A stretch of 64,000 bases of DNA from Clusia tigrina (lineage: Eukaryota; Arthropoda; Insecta; Diptera; Clusiidae), in assembly GCA_920105625.2 (NCBI GenBank), contig OV050030.1, positions 96,179,152-96,243,151 on the forward strand, written 5' to 3'. Numbering within the stretch: the first letter of the stretch is position 1; each line of letters starts with the position of its first letter. Below the pieces are notes generated by a model that ran no database searches, was not told the origin of the DNA, and was given only the letters and a program-made list of their open reading frames with translations. The translations under genes were made by a program, and so were the position numbers. Below are positions 10,023 to 20,870 of this stretch, one piece after another.

Positions 10023-10675
10023 TAACGGACAGGGGTAGTGCTTTCACTTCTCGTGAATCTGAGGATTATTGTAAATCGGAGAGTATCCAACATTTACTTA
10101 TTGCCACTGGTGTACCACGTGGAAATGGTCAAGTAGAAAGGATACACCGCATTGTCGTTCCCATGTTAGCCAAATTATGCGTAGAGAAACCGAAAAACTG
10201 GTATCAGCACCTTAGTAGAATACAGCAAATCATAAACAGTACACCGCCAAGAAGTAAAAAGTTTTCGCCATTTAGACTGTTAACGGGTGTCGATATGAGA
10301 AGCAAAGATTACCCAGATTTGAGGAAAATGTTAGAAGATGAAGTTGTTTCTGAGCTAACAGAACAGCGTGATTCCGAAAGGTTAGAAGCGAGAGAAAACA
10401 TTTTAAAGTTACAGCAGGAAAATTGCAAAACTTTTAACAAGAAAAGAATTCCCGAGACTTCGTATACAGAGAACGATCTTGTTGCTATAAAACGAACCCA
10501 ATATGGTTCAGGTTTGAAATTGAGACCGAAATTTCATGGTCCTTATAAGGTGATTGGATGTCATAAGCATGGTAGATACGAAGTTGAGAGGGTTGGTGGC
10601 TCGGAAGGACCGGGTAAAACAACGACGGTTGTGGAGTTTATGAAACCGTGGACCGAACATTCGGGTCGAATGTAG
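10016..10675 (+). CDS. Gypsy-2 integrase C-terminal half (219 aa)
   Basis: Contains the second catalytic Asp (VITDRGSAF) and the Glu (NGQVERIHR), separated by the canonical 35 residues. A basic linker and a C-terminal domain follow (YGSGLKLRPKFHGPYKVIG), ending VVEFMKPWTEH. It is the downstream half of a split integrase and lies 16 bp before the 3' LTR. Arm B has one amino-acid difference (Leu/Trp at DLRKM/DWRKM). Confidence 0.83.
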   Translation: MVITDRGSAFTSRESEDYCKSESIQHLLIATGVPRGNGQVERIHRIVVPMLAKLCVEKPKNWYQHLSRIQQIINSTPPRSKKFSPFRLLTGVDMRSKDYPDLRKMLEDEVVSELTEQRDSERLEARENILKLQQENCKTFNKKRIPETSYTENDLVAIKRTQYGSGLKLRPKFHGPYKVIGCHKHGRYEVERVGGSEGPGKTTTVVEFMKPWTEHSGRM

Positions 10676-10691
10676 GTCAGAAATGGCCGAA

Positions 10692-11206
<515 letters not shown>

Positions 11207-11210
<4 letters not shown>

Positions 11211-11592
11211 AAACTTAAAAAATAATAAGGAGCTCGACTGCTGCAATAAAAACACTTGAGTTAAACCTTATAAATTTATTTATTTAATTAATTAATTTCC
11301 CAAATTTATTAAAGCAAGCCTAACTTAATCAACCCAGTCCCGAACACAACTGTCCGCCTGTTCGCATTGTTCCTCATTTTTCGCCTTCCCCATGCAGCAC
11401 CGACACATTCGTTACGCAGCTCCCTCGTAATGGTTGCAACCGGACATGGCCTTGGAGTCCCACAGGAACGAATTTCGCCACTTTGGAATGCGGGTGTTGA
11501 ATTGCAGCGATATACAAAAGTACTGACGCCGCGGCAACTTTAACGGCCTGACGTGGGAACTGCGCAGCTAAGTTAAACAATGCGGGTTAACT
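11207..11592 (-). repeat. errantivirus-type 3' LTR (arm A)
   Basis: Directly downstream (minus strand) of the env C-terminus is a polypurine run, AAAGGGGGAGG, then AGTTAAC, the start style of gypsy-group errantivirus LTRs. The LTR continues to about 11,207 with AATAAA-rich sequence near its end. No matching 5' LTR was found within the window, so the far edge is approximate. Confidence 0.55.
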
Positions 11593-11601
11593 CCTCCCCC
11601 T

Positions 11602-12740
11602 TTAAAGGTCTGCGTCCCGCAGATCAGTAAGTGATTGAGCATCCTTCTTTGATTCATTGCGGAAGCTTTGCTTTAGCACTGAAAATTTTATCGCAGGGAG
11701 CTTTGTGCCAGTAGTGAGCATTCTCCAAGTGAGCCATGCGAAAATCAGGACTAAGATGAAAATCAGGACTTCAGAAAGGAGGAACCAAACACTTTTTACT
11801 TCCAGGGAGTGCAACAGTTGTATGTTTCCTTTCGTCATTTGGTGGACAAGATTCAGATTCCCTGCTAGACTTCTATTAGTTATGGTCGACAGCAGAGGAG
11901 ATAGCATCTGGACACCTGTGGCACTAGTCCTCCAGTAGGTTTGATTGTTGATACATATGATTTCGATGTCTAGCTGGAGCATATAAGAGCCAGAAAGATA
12001 GTTAGCAGTTTTACCTGACAACCATTGCAGGTGATGTAGCGGCAGCTCGATTGGCCACCATTGTGTAGTCGTGGAAGGCAATCGTGTTCGGATAGTAAGT
12101 CCAGATCTTCTTGTTTGCAGACCATTGCTTGTTGTTAGATGAAGTCAGCTATTTCTGTTTCCATACTTCTGTTGTCTGCTACTGAGGCCTGTCTTGTGCT
12201 TGAGCTCCACCTGGTGCCCGTCTTACAGAGTGGCTCGAATGATCAGGAGGTTGTACCTCGTTTATGCAACCTTCGGCATCGAAAGCACGTAGAGCAGGAG
12301 CGTACCGTTGGTGTAGATCGGTGGTTCACTGTATTTGATGACTTCGATGACATTGCCATAAGGAAGAACCTCAATCTCGCTGATGAGGTGATTGACCTCC
12401 TCTTTATTAAGCAGGTTACTATTGATGATTCCCGCCTTGACTATCTGACAGGCGCGGACCAGTTTTTCCACGTCCTCTTTCAAAATCGCCAATTTGTGTT
12501 GAACTTCTTGGCAAAACTTCTCTAAGTTATCGCGCTTCAGGATATGGTTCATGGCAGCGATCACTCCATTAGTCACCTGCAACAATTCTTTTGTTTCTTG
12601 AAATATTTCAGAGATTACCTTGAACTCCTGGTTATTGTTTCTTGTCAATGCGTTTTCAGAGCGCAGAGCCTCATCCCAGTCTGATACCTTGGGTGTGTAG
12701 GCGGCCCACTTCCATGCGAACCCAATCCAGGCAGGAGAGT
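11602..12740 (-). pseudogene. errantivirus env remnant (arm A)
   Basis: Minus-strand frames encode pieces of an insect endogenous retrovirus envelope of the baculovirus F-like type. The upstream piece (12,648-12,262, extending to about 12,730) is mostly helical, with a heptad-like stretch resembling the fusion-subunit helices. The downstream piece (12,081-11,602) has a Cys-containing ectodomain end, then a hydrophobic membrane span (LIFILVLIFAWLTW) and a short basic cytoplasmic tail. Stops and frame changes around 12,100-12,260 separate them, and the N-terminus with signal peptide is missing. It is an old inactive copy. Family knowledge suggests a virion fusion glycoprotein. It resembles gypsy/ZAM-type Env by layout only. 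Confidence 0.7.
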
Positions 12741-12889
12741 CTTAATGTTATTGATGGGAAACAGGAAGTGATAGTGTGTGGAAATTAATATTAATATTAG
12801 TATTTTCTAAGTTAAAATATTTATTTTGTTTTTTGTCACTAGATAGGTTTGTTAGTTTTGTTTTTGTTAATAATTAGTTTTTTTTTTGT

Positions 12890-13433
12890 ATCTCCATTTA
12901 TTTAACTACAATCTGTCCAGCTGGACACTCAGTACTACTTATATTAGATTTGGTTATAAACATGCTTTGCGTAAGTATTGTCGCATTTCTGATATCTGTG
13001 ACCGTTTCTTTCTTATCCTTTCCCTTTATTTGTTTATTGGCGATGAATACCTGATCGCCATCGGTAAAATTCCGAGCATATATTTTGCATTAATTCTGTT
13101 ATTTGTAACCTCCTGCTCATGTAAAAGTAGGGGTTTTATGTTTTCATTGGTCTGATCCCTAAAGTTTTCCAAATCCTGATAAATTATTCTGGCTGTTCTA
13201 TTAAAGAAAACGTTAGCCGGCTTTCTTTTGATCACGAAATGAACCGTATTGTTGCATCGGTCTACGGTTATTGCAACACGCTCTTTGAGTGATAGTCTGG
13301 GTATTTCTTTGCGAAGACAACGGTATATTTCAATTAAGGTCGAATGTGACTTCTCGATACTGCGCGTAATACTACTAATTAAATTTATTTTCTTTATAAA
13401 TAAAATTATTTTTCTTTTCATCTGTGGTGACAC
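12890..13433 (-). pseudogene. errantivirus integrase C-terminal fragment (arm A)
   Basis: The minus-strand ORF contains HSTLIEIYRCLRKE and KERVAITVDRCNNTVH, the block that follows the catalytic Glu in gypsy-group integrases, then PANVFFNR. The Glu-containing VERxHS motif is degraded to IEKSHS. The N-terminal 30 residues are unrelated, so the fragment is truncated at about 13,340. Upstream pol is missing. Together with env and the LTR it marks the 3' third of one errantivirus copy with an internal gap. Confidence 0.65.
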
Positions 13434-14455
13434 ACATGTGACTGTGAGTGTAGTCAGTGAGTTTTATTCCATACATATGAAGAGAGCTTTTTAAACTTGG
13501 AATCTGATACACCGCGCTGCGCGAATAACAATTCACTGGTAACAATTAACCTAACAACGATTTTTCTGTTTGGAACTTTTGTTATCGCTAATAGTCAGAA
13601 TAAGATAATTAATAAATACGTCTCTGCAACTATAACTCTATCGCAGTTATAGTCTCCGTGTCAAGCGGTACATTTGCCAAAAGATAGTGTAAAGCATTGT
13701 GCCTAACACAATGCAATTTGGAACTCTTGATTTGTTTGTGTATGGAGAAGTGACGCTCTCGCTGAGCATAAACTATCTCGAACCGAGACGCAATTTAAGA
13801 ATAGGCTAGGGATAGGAAAGTAAAATACTTGGTTTGAACAGAATTCCCACATTCTATCGAAAGCTTGTATGATATCTAGGAAGGCAGCGGGCTGTGTTTC
13901 TTTTAGATCTAATATCTTATGTTTATAAACTTGTTTTGTTGTTTCATGCTTAAAATTTGGAGCTTGAAGTTTTATATTCTTATTCTTTCGTAATGATTTT
14001 TACATGCTTGGTGTACAATAAACTGAATTATTATATTGTCAACGGGGAATTCCAACATAATAGTTTGAATACAACAATAATGTTACTTCATATTCTTTTT
14101 ATTCTTTATATATTTAAGGAATTTTTACAGTCCGTTGTTCAATATTGCTTATGTTTACCTTTTTCTTGTTTTAGCTTATATGTGTAAAATTCTGTTTTCT
14201 ATGAATTGAGGGTTTGTATAGTATATTGTGTTAAGAAAGATGTTACGGTTTCTGATATTGATGATGATTTTGTTTTGTAGAATATTTTCCTAATTTTGCT
14301 GCAGTAGATGTTCAAGTTTATGGTTTGAAAGTTGCTATTGCTGAAGTTTTTGCTGGATCCGTTGTACCTGCTCAGCTGGAGAGAATTGGTCGACAGAAAG
14401 GCATACTTTGACCATAATTGATCCTTTGTGATATCGCATGACACTCAAGTCCCAA
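13434..14455. other. no confident gene; possible LTR/primer-site remnant
   Basis: AT-rich, without a convincing ORF. On the minus strand at about 13,506-13,524 the sequence TCGCGCAGCGCGGTGTATC resembles a decayed tRNA-Ser primer-binding site of 17.6/297-type elements, so 13,525-13,900 could be a degraded LTR. An 81-aa frame at 14,199-14,444 on the minus strand matches nothing I recognise. Confidence 0.3.
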
Positions 14456-14459
14456 TCCC

Positions 14460-14820
14460 TTTAAAAGGAGCTGTTTGGAGCATTTTCTGAAGCAGTTGAT
14501 GGAGGTCATTTATTTATTTGGAATATATCCCCAAGAGTCCTGAAAATAGTCACCCAGGATTGTGCGCCCCCTTTTGGACAGCCCTGGATACATACGAAAC
14601 AGGTGTTCGATGGACTCTTCCTCCGCTGCGCCGAAGGATATTGTCCTTACATGTGGCAATAAGAATACCGAGGTTTGACTTGGCTGGATCGGTATTGTTG
14701 TACCCTCTCAGGCGAGTTATTTCCCTGGAATATCCCTGTGGGCAGGAACCCAGCTCAGATACAGACGAGACATCTATGTTTTGGGGATTTATTTGTATTA
14801 TCAGATTTTAGGGCTTATCA
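14460..14820 (-). pseudogene. LINE ORF2 C-terminal tail fragment (arm A)
   Basis: One minus-strand frame reads AAEEESIEHLF..YPGLSKRG, matching the EE.T.EH.L..CP.L..RR pattern at the C-terminus of Jockey/R1-type LINE polymerases. It is followed by a stop and an ILLQFLQKM-like end. The Cys residues of the knuckle are mostly mutated. Only the tail survives. Confidence 0.5.
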
Positions 14821-15292
14821 TTGAATAAACCACGACTAACTTGCGGAAACTTTGGACGATGCTGCACTTTATACCATTCTTAAGGCAAATTTCAAGCCAA
14901 ATTATTTGTTCCAATTTTCCAAATAAAAATAGTGTATTAAAACACGTGTAACATTTTCCAACATTTGCCAACAATACAGTAATATTAACACACGTTACAC
15001 GTAACAAAAGTTGTTACAATTGGACTTCTACAGCCCTTGAAGCTTTAAAAACTCCAATAGATAAAACTGCAGCCTCATAAATTCTTTTACAACGAATTAA
15101 TACTACACCCTGAAATATATTTGTACATTTATATTTATTGATTAAAATTTGATTTAAAATTTTTATAAGTTAGACAACCAATATATCAATTACGATGTCT
15201 TTAGCAATATATACAGAATAATAATATAAAAAATGCTTTTAAAAGCTTCAATGAAAAATATTACTACAGTTTAAAAAAATAAACATATATCA
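14821..15292. other. no recognisable gene
   Basis: AT-rich. A 68-aa frame at 14,801-15,007 (minus) has no support. A near-palindromic GTTACACGTGT/ACACGTTACACGTAAC stretch lies at about 14,940-15,005. Confidence 0.4.
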
Positions 15293-16205
15293 TTATTCCA
15301 AGTCTGAGAGAGTAGAACGAATCTGTACCAATGAAGTAATTAAATCCAAAATATTGACGTCAGATAATTGGCCAGATTGAAATAAACATTTTATAAAATT
15401 CATCCGTTCAGAATCCAATATTATTTGTTTTATAATATCAGGAATTTGCAAAAAAAGATTATTTCTGCAACCTGAATTGATTTTAGATTTGGCGCAAATG
15501 TAGTCGATCACCGAATTTAAATTCAATCGGTCACAAACAACCGAAGATAGATTTTCCTGAACAGCATAATCTAAAAAGTCCTTAGAATGATCTTCAGAGA
15601 GTGTTTCCAATACCTTTTATTTAATTTTAGAATTAGCAAACATCCAGTTAGAGATAAACTTAGCCAATATACTTGGGGATTTAACATGTAATGCATTTTC
15701 AATGGAAAAATATTTGTTCAACACTTCTTCTAGCGAGTAAGTTTGAACCACCAAATTCAAAACATTGTCGCTATTCATTATTGTTATGTTATTCAAGTCG
15801 GATTTAGCTTGGAGAGACGAGAGTAGACAGGGTTTATTAGTTTCCTCATTTAGTGAGGATTTTGCAATTTTTTGGCTAATAGGTGTAACTGTTAGCGTTT
15901 CTTCATTATTATATCGTAAAGACGGACAATTTTTTATTTCTATAATGCTATCTAGTTGGGTCCGGCGTGTCAATAAGTTCTTCGTTTCTGACACACGTGC
16001 TGTAGATATTTTATCCATAATAAGGCAACTGAAAATAAAAAAAATATATAATTATTTGTAGACTTTGCAGTTTAATCAGTTTCATGTTATTTAAATATTT
16101 AAATGTTATAACACTACTTTTAGTTCCTGATATGAGGGATTGCTTCGCAGCAAATGTTTGTTTAAACACTTCCATTAACTTTGATAAAGTCTCATTAACT
16201 CTCAT
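15293..16205 (-). pseudogene. unidentified helical protein gene, in two or three ORFs (arm A)
   Basis: On the minus strand, an ORF at 16,018-15,617 (MDKISTARVSETKNLL...) ends in one TAA. The same frame immediately continues at 15,610-15,293 (KVLETLSEDHSKDFLDYAV...) to a natural-looking end, SDLE. Together they would give about 240 residues, Leu/Ile/Ser-rich and probably helical, with four Cys in the second half. Upstream, at 16,205-16,056, is a short MRVNETLSKLMEVFKQ frame. A pyrimidine tract and TTTTCAG precede the second block, suggesting an intron acceptor at about 16,029. I do not recognise the family, and it has no transposon motif. The single stop is present in both arms, so it is either an old nonsense mutation or a sign of another gene structure. 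Confidence 0.45.
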
Positions 16206-16252
16206 TTTTATTGCGAGCTGTACGAAAGGTGATTTTTTGTTAATATAAGGAA

Positions 16253-17030
16253 GTGTTTAGTGGTAGAACACACTCACCACGACTTCTAGCGACTGACCCT
16301 AAAATCGACCGAGCTCCCCTTGAGTTGCACTCGGATCCAGGCAGAAATTTCGAGTCAAACATATTCTGGGAAATGAGTGAATTGATAGGCATACGCAAAA
16401 CTCGCACAATCTCTTTGCACCCGCAATCCGATGGAAAGGTTGAAAGATTTAATCCACGTTTGAGGAACACGTAAGGAAAGTCGTGGACAGAAAGAAGAAA
16501 GATTTGGACCAGCACATACCTCTGTTCCTAATGGCATACCGATCGGCAACTCACGATACAACATCTACAACACCAGCTAGAGCTAAATTCGGTGCCTACT
16601 CATCTACGGAACTTTCATGTAGCAGTTGTGTAGCTGACAACCGAGAACAGCTGAATGAAATTCTTGGAAACAGCAGAAATCGCACACAAACTGGTGAGTG
16701 ATAAAATGAAAGTCAGATATGATGTAATGCAAACTCCAAGAGATTCCAGGAAGGGCAGTTAGGTATGCTTCATAGTCCGCAAAGGAAAAAGGGATTATCG
16801 CCAAAACTGCAAACACACTGGGAAGATCCATACAAGGTGATAGCGCGGATCAACGATGTAGTATACCGTATCCAGTTGGCGAGAAATGTCAGGAGCAAAA
16901 TGAAAGTCGTTCATCTGGAGAGGCTATCTCCCTATAAAGGTTGCAGTACTATCCTTGTCAGGACGGCCAAGATTAAGCGGAGGGCATTGAAACGTGATTT
17001 CATACTGAAACGTGATTGCATACTTTGAGA
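16253..17030 (+). pseudogene. Ty3/Gypsy integrase C-terminal fragment (arm A)
   Basis: Frames in order: the second catalytic Asp block (LHSDPGRNFESN) and the Glu block (LHPQSDGKVERFN) in 16,253-16,474; DLDQHIPLFLMAYRSATHDT with TPARAKFG in 16,483-16,701; and the C-terminal domain KGLSPKLQTHWEDPYKVIAR...MKVVHLERLSPY in 16,765-17,028. Frameshifts and a stop separate the three pieces. The first Asp and the zinc domain are missing. The element is distinct from Gypsy-2 and from the flank Gypsy. Arm A has an extra 18-bp duplication (CGTGATTTCATACTGAAA) near 16,992 that arm B lacks. Confidence 0.78.
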
Positions 17031-17129
17031 ATGAGTGCACCACCATTATTTTAATTTAGCCAGCGATTGTTCGATTACTACACAATCCAGTCGTACGAGT
17101 CCGAGTATTGAGAGTTAGAGTAAATTGTC

Positions 17130-17192
17130 AGGAGGGCAATTTCGTAACAGAATAAATTGTCAAGAGGGCAATTTCGTAGCAATATATTAATA
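17130..17192. repeat. ~31-bp direct repeat with purine core (arm A)
   Basis: Two imperfect copies of AAATTGTCAGGAGGGCAATT followed by TCGTA. They lie downstream of the Gypsy integrase fragment and could be a duplicated polypurine-tract/LTR edge. Conserved in arm B at about 46,171-46,233. Confidence 0.5.
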
Positions 17193-17342
17193 AGGTGCCA
17201 ATAAATAGTGTATTAATCTGAAATAAAAGATATTCTTAAAATTCCAAAAGTTACGAAAAAATAGTTTTTTCTAGGTGCCACAACACAATAATTATTTGCT
17301 TCACTGTAATGCCGCAGAAAATATATCACATTTAATTTACAG

Positions 17343-17489
17343 GTCACAGGTTACACACGGCACTATAATCTAAGTGAAGCTTGTACCGCCGGCGGTACAC
17401 ACAGCACGCAATGTGATAAGTTTGCTGATGCTGTTCACATTGATGTGCACACCATTGAATTGGCAAAAGACAGTAATATGCGCAAATTG
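17343..17489 (+). CDS. candidate 147-bp phase-0 exon of unknown origin (arm A)
   Basis: A TTTAATTTACAG acceptor precedes 17,343 and a G|GTAAGC donor follows 17,489. The frame between them is open for exactly 49 codons (VTGYTRHYNLSEACTAGGTH...), with the other frames closed early. The encoded segment has two Cys, several His and a mixed, non-repetitive composition unlike the AT-driven frames around it. A 16-bp perfect palindrome GTACCGCCGGCGGTAC lies inside it. I see no transposon motif and no neighbouring exon I can support, so it could be a stranded host exon or chance. The 17,193-17,342 stretch before it shows nothing else. Confidence 0.3.
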
Positions 17490-18415
17490 GTAAGCGCAAA
17501 TGCTGAATATAAAAATATGTGTATACTTCTTTTTTTTACTTTTTGGACCCTATGGGGGTGTTTTAACACCCAAAACACCTCCTTGGCTATGGGCGAGCTG
17601 TGTATTTTGTTTTTGGTGTACGCTCTGTATAAGTATTTAGCATTCCTATTTTGTAAGCTTGGGTGCTGTGGCTGTTGTGGCTAGTGTTCCTGTTGTTTTA
17701 ATTATAATATTATTTTTTTCCTTGTGTGATTTTATTGTTATATAGTGACAATAATTAATCGTTGTATTTCGCAAGTTTTTGTGGCAGATTCTGATGATTT
17801 ACGCTGGTTGGTGCGATTTGTTCTATATTTTGTTGTTTGTGTTAATTATCAGTGGTAATAAGTGTGGGCATTTGTTAATAATGGTACCCGTCGTGTAATG
17901 ATAGTATTGCTTGTATGTTGAACTTCGTTATTGGAAATTTTCTGTGCGATTTTGTGCAGTTGAAAACTACTGTGAAGAATATAAATATATAATCCTCACA
18001 GAATATATCTTTGTATAGTTCATGCAAGTGTTCCTTGGAGTTGCAATATCGTTTTAATATCTTTGTCCTTGTTTAAGGTGGGTTTTTGGATCCTTGAGAA
18101 TTTCTGTTCCAACATTGGCTGTTAGCTTTACCTAAAAATTCTACTCTATGAGGGTTGTATTTTCTTCGATGATGTTGGTTCGCTTTTAAGTGTAGAATTT
18201 TGACAAACTGTAGGTGAAGGTGGTAATTACCTCTGCGGCAGTATCAATGGTGACGAACATATTTGTTGTTATTCGTTCAATTGCTGCTGGCTGGAGCAGT
18301 ATTTGAAGTTACGAGCTGCATGCAGAAAAGAAAAAATTGGAACAGAAACAACAATTTTTTTTTATGATTTGGAAACTGCTTGTATTTGGAAACTGCTTTC
18401 GAATTATTCATTTAG
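17490..18415. other. no recognisable gene (arm A)
   Basis: AT- and T-rich on the plus strand. The open frame running from the candidate exon to 17,684 becomes hydrophobic (LLFFTFWTLWG) and Cys/Gly-rich at its end, which is not convincing. Nothing else is recognised. Confidence 0.45.
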
Positions 18416-18514
18416 TTGGACGTTACAAAACATACTTTTACAAATTTTCATGTGACAGCGTGGCCTGCTATCGCTGTACCATCTGTGGTGGAATTGCAGA
18501 GCACATTACTTAAT
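18416..18514 (+). pseudogene. LINE ORF2 C-terminal Cys motif fragment (arm A)
   Basis: The frame GRYKTYFYKFSCDSVACYRC followed by TICGGIAEHIT and a stop matches the TGHGxFxxYLxRF...CxxC....EHxx tail of I/R1/LOA-type LINE polymerases. CxxC and the His of EHI are kept. Only about 35 codons survive, and the orientation is opposite to the Jockey copy next door. Confidence 0.55.
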
Positions 18515-18739
18515 CTGCTTCGCGGAACTAATTATATTATTGGCTTAACTATTTCTTTCAATGCATAGTACCATATGTTTAACTAAAAGCATTACTACTC
18601 AAAACTTGTTTCTCCGAAGTTGCATCTCTGCAACTCTAAAAAACTCGCTTTATAAAAATTCACAAATTTTTTACTTCTAAAACTTAATAAAGTCAGTACA
18701 TGATTATCGTTGAAGTTATATTATATTTGGAGATGATAA

Positions 18740-19455
18740 GCAAATGCTAAGGCTTTACTTTTGTCAGTACACGCCCAGCTTCCATTACTCAATCTAAGTG
18801 TTGGCTCCGACTCCTTTGGAATTTTGATGCTTTTATTAGCTTTCCACAAGGAATAACTAAATTTTTTTTTCTGTAGGACATAATTTTCTCGTGTAGTGTA
18901 GTGATTTTCCAGCTCTGCATGTAAAGCTTCACTGATACGTCTTTTATATAAAGCGCAGTTTTGTTTGGTCGTAGGCGATCTGTGTTTTGCCCATGGCGTC
19001 TCAATCGTATTTTTTCATTCACTATGATTCCAATGCGATGTGAATGGTAATTTAGGAGGAGTTGCTTTAAAGCAGCTGACACAAGAACGGAATTTATATT
19101 TTGAAGTGCTGCTTCGATATCGTCTTCGCATTTTAGACATGGTGAAATATTTATATGAATGCTAACATATTTTCGATATTTGAGCCAGTAGAGAGGTTCA
19201 GTAATTAGATTCGTAAACTAAAGCTTTTTTAAATAGTTTAATTATTACCAGAAGATAAGTCAAGGCATGGCTCCGCTAACAAACAAATTTTTTCTTACTA
19301 TCCCAAAGTCAATAAGATCTGGTATTTTCCGAGGATCTCTGGGCCAATATTTGAATGGCTAGAGGACCCGAAATCAAGTTTGTAGCGACGGTTCATAAGA
19401 GCAGAGAATAATTGCTTACCTTTGGGATTAATCAGCCATCCGATCTGGATCGTTT
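18740..19455 (-). pseudogene. Jockey-2 LINE ORF2 fragment (endonuclease end to pre-RT), arm A
   Basis: The minus strand parallels the better Jockey-1 copy at 24,900-25,640. It has the INPKGKQLFSALMNRRYK endonuclease piece, the PEILGKYQI block, and HRSPTTKQNCAL...LHAELENH with PCGKLIKASKFQRSRS. The last block is the equivalent of the LWKATK.IK motif ahead of RT. Multiple frameshifts are present, and it is truncated before the RT palm at about 18,740. It is an independent older insertion in opposite orientation to Jockey-1. Confidence 0.75.
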
Positions 19456-20085
19456 AGGGGTCGTTCGAGCAGACACGTTGGCAGGATTTGCCCCAAGGAC
19501 CGAGCTGTTTCCAGCGATATGCCCCTGGCAAGCAAAGCCTTAAATCGGGTACGTCCAAAAGAAGATTTCTCTCTTGTCCGATTTCTCTCTTTGTAGCCAT
19601 ATTTTGCACATTTGAAGCGACCATTCTTTCATATAAATTGAATATTGTTTTTTCTATATAATTTTCTTTATTTTTTTTTTGCGTTTTGGTCACTCCCATA
19701 GTAAGGCTAATTGAAACTGTAGGTTCGCCGGACCTCGTACGGAGTTCGCTATTAAGCTCACTGGCATAGCTGTTCCACCGTGAGTTTACTGTGTTTTTTT
19801 TTGGTCAATAAGTTTGATGAACCCTGCCCAGGGGGTTTTCTTTCTCCTCCGCACGGCAATCAGCGACCCAAAAAAAAGAATTGCCGCACTACCCCGAAGG
19901 GCTGACCAATTCGTTACTGTCTAGGCGATCCGGCGGTCTCAACGAGACGTTCAATATGGGCCAGTAGGACTACTAACTTGGCTTAGCGACTGAGCAGGAA
20001 TCGTAGAAGACTAGTTTGTGTACTGGACCATGTCACCGTCTTGCATTTGACATGTTCCAGCACACAGTAAGCCCCTACACTGCAA
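19456..20085 (-). other. foreign GC-richer insert inside Jockey-2 (arm A)
   Basis: Between the Jockey-2 ORF1 and ORF2 remnants lies about 0.6 kb of unrelated, more GC-rich sequence. The minus strand contains GAGACCGCCGGATCGCCTAG, GGTCAGCCCTTCGGGGTAGT, a stretch with CCCCCTGGGCAGGG, and an 81-aa frame at 19,699-19,454 (MGVTKTQKKNKENYIEKTIF...). It may be a 5' UTR/start of another LINE, but I cannot name it. Arm A carries 77 bp (19,995-20,071) that arm B has lost between GCT microhomologies. Confidence 0.4.
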
Positions 20086-20870
20086 CAAGGTGACTACCTA
20101 ACGTAGAGGTGAGTTATGTTAGTTATGTTTAAAACATTGTGACCGTTTTCGCCAAGCTCATTTTTAATTCCTTCTTGGTCTACAGAGGGGCGCATATTGC
20201 AAACAATGACTTTGAAACCCTATTCATTTTTGGGTTTATATGTATATGGCTTTGTACCTTTTTGCTTTAGCATTTGGAATATTTTTGTGTATGTTTCCGA
20301 GTCATTCGATTGAACTCGTACTTCATTGTTTGCTAATATTTTAGATACAAAGTTATTGTCTGCAACATTAGCGCATTCTTTAATGTCTTAATACATTCTA
20401 CGCCTTGCACGTATATAGGGGGTAGTTTGTTTAAAAAAAATTTTTGGACTATTTGTTTTTTTTCGGTCTCCTTTTGATCAACTTGTCCATTGTGCGAGGA
20501 TTCAGCAAAGTTCGTCATCATCAACGGTCAAAGCACCAAATTTGTTTTTACTTTCCGAAGTAGTATCGCTCTTGTTACTAGTTACTTTGGATTGGGTTTT
20601 TTACTATTTTATGCTTTTTGTTACTGTTTGGCGTTGTTTTCGCTTTATCTGTAGTGGGTGAGGTTCGTGTTCTCTTTGATAGCGATTGCAGTTAACTTAC
20701 CTGCACGCCTTTTGGTGGAATTTGCGCAGAGAAAGAAGAACATGCCGATGTCGCAGTTGTAGTCGAATAGGTAGTTGTTGTACCATACGTAGAGAAGGCA
20801 GATGCTGTTGTTGCTGGTTGTGCTCCCACGATCCGCTGCTATACTGGAGCAGGACATTATTGTATTTAGT
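20086..20870 (-). pseudogene. Jockey-2 LINE ORF1 remnant (arm A)
   Basis: Minus-strand frames give KFFLNKLPPIYVQGVECIKT, then NNEVRVQSNDSETYTKIFQM and PYTYKPKNE, then FKVIVCNMRP...DQEGIKNELGENGHNVLNI. These are, in order, the central and RRM-like segments of a Jockey ORF1 (nucleic-acid-binding Gag-like protein). An upstream MSCSSIAADRGSTTSNNS start lies at about 20,857. Frames are interrupted several times. The C-terminal zinc knuckles are missing because of the insert that follows. Confidence 0.7.

Noticed and set aside
12139..12525. 128-aa plus-strand ORF (and mirror at 50,820-51,206)
   Set aside because: It is antisense to the errantivirus env frame, which has the recognisable family layout.
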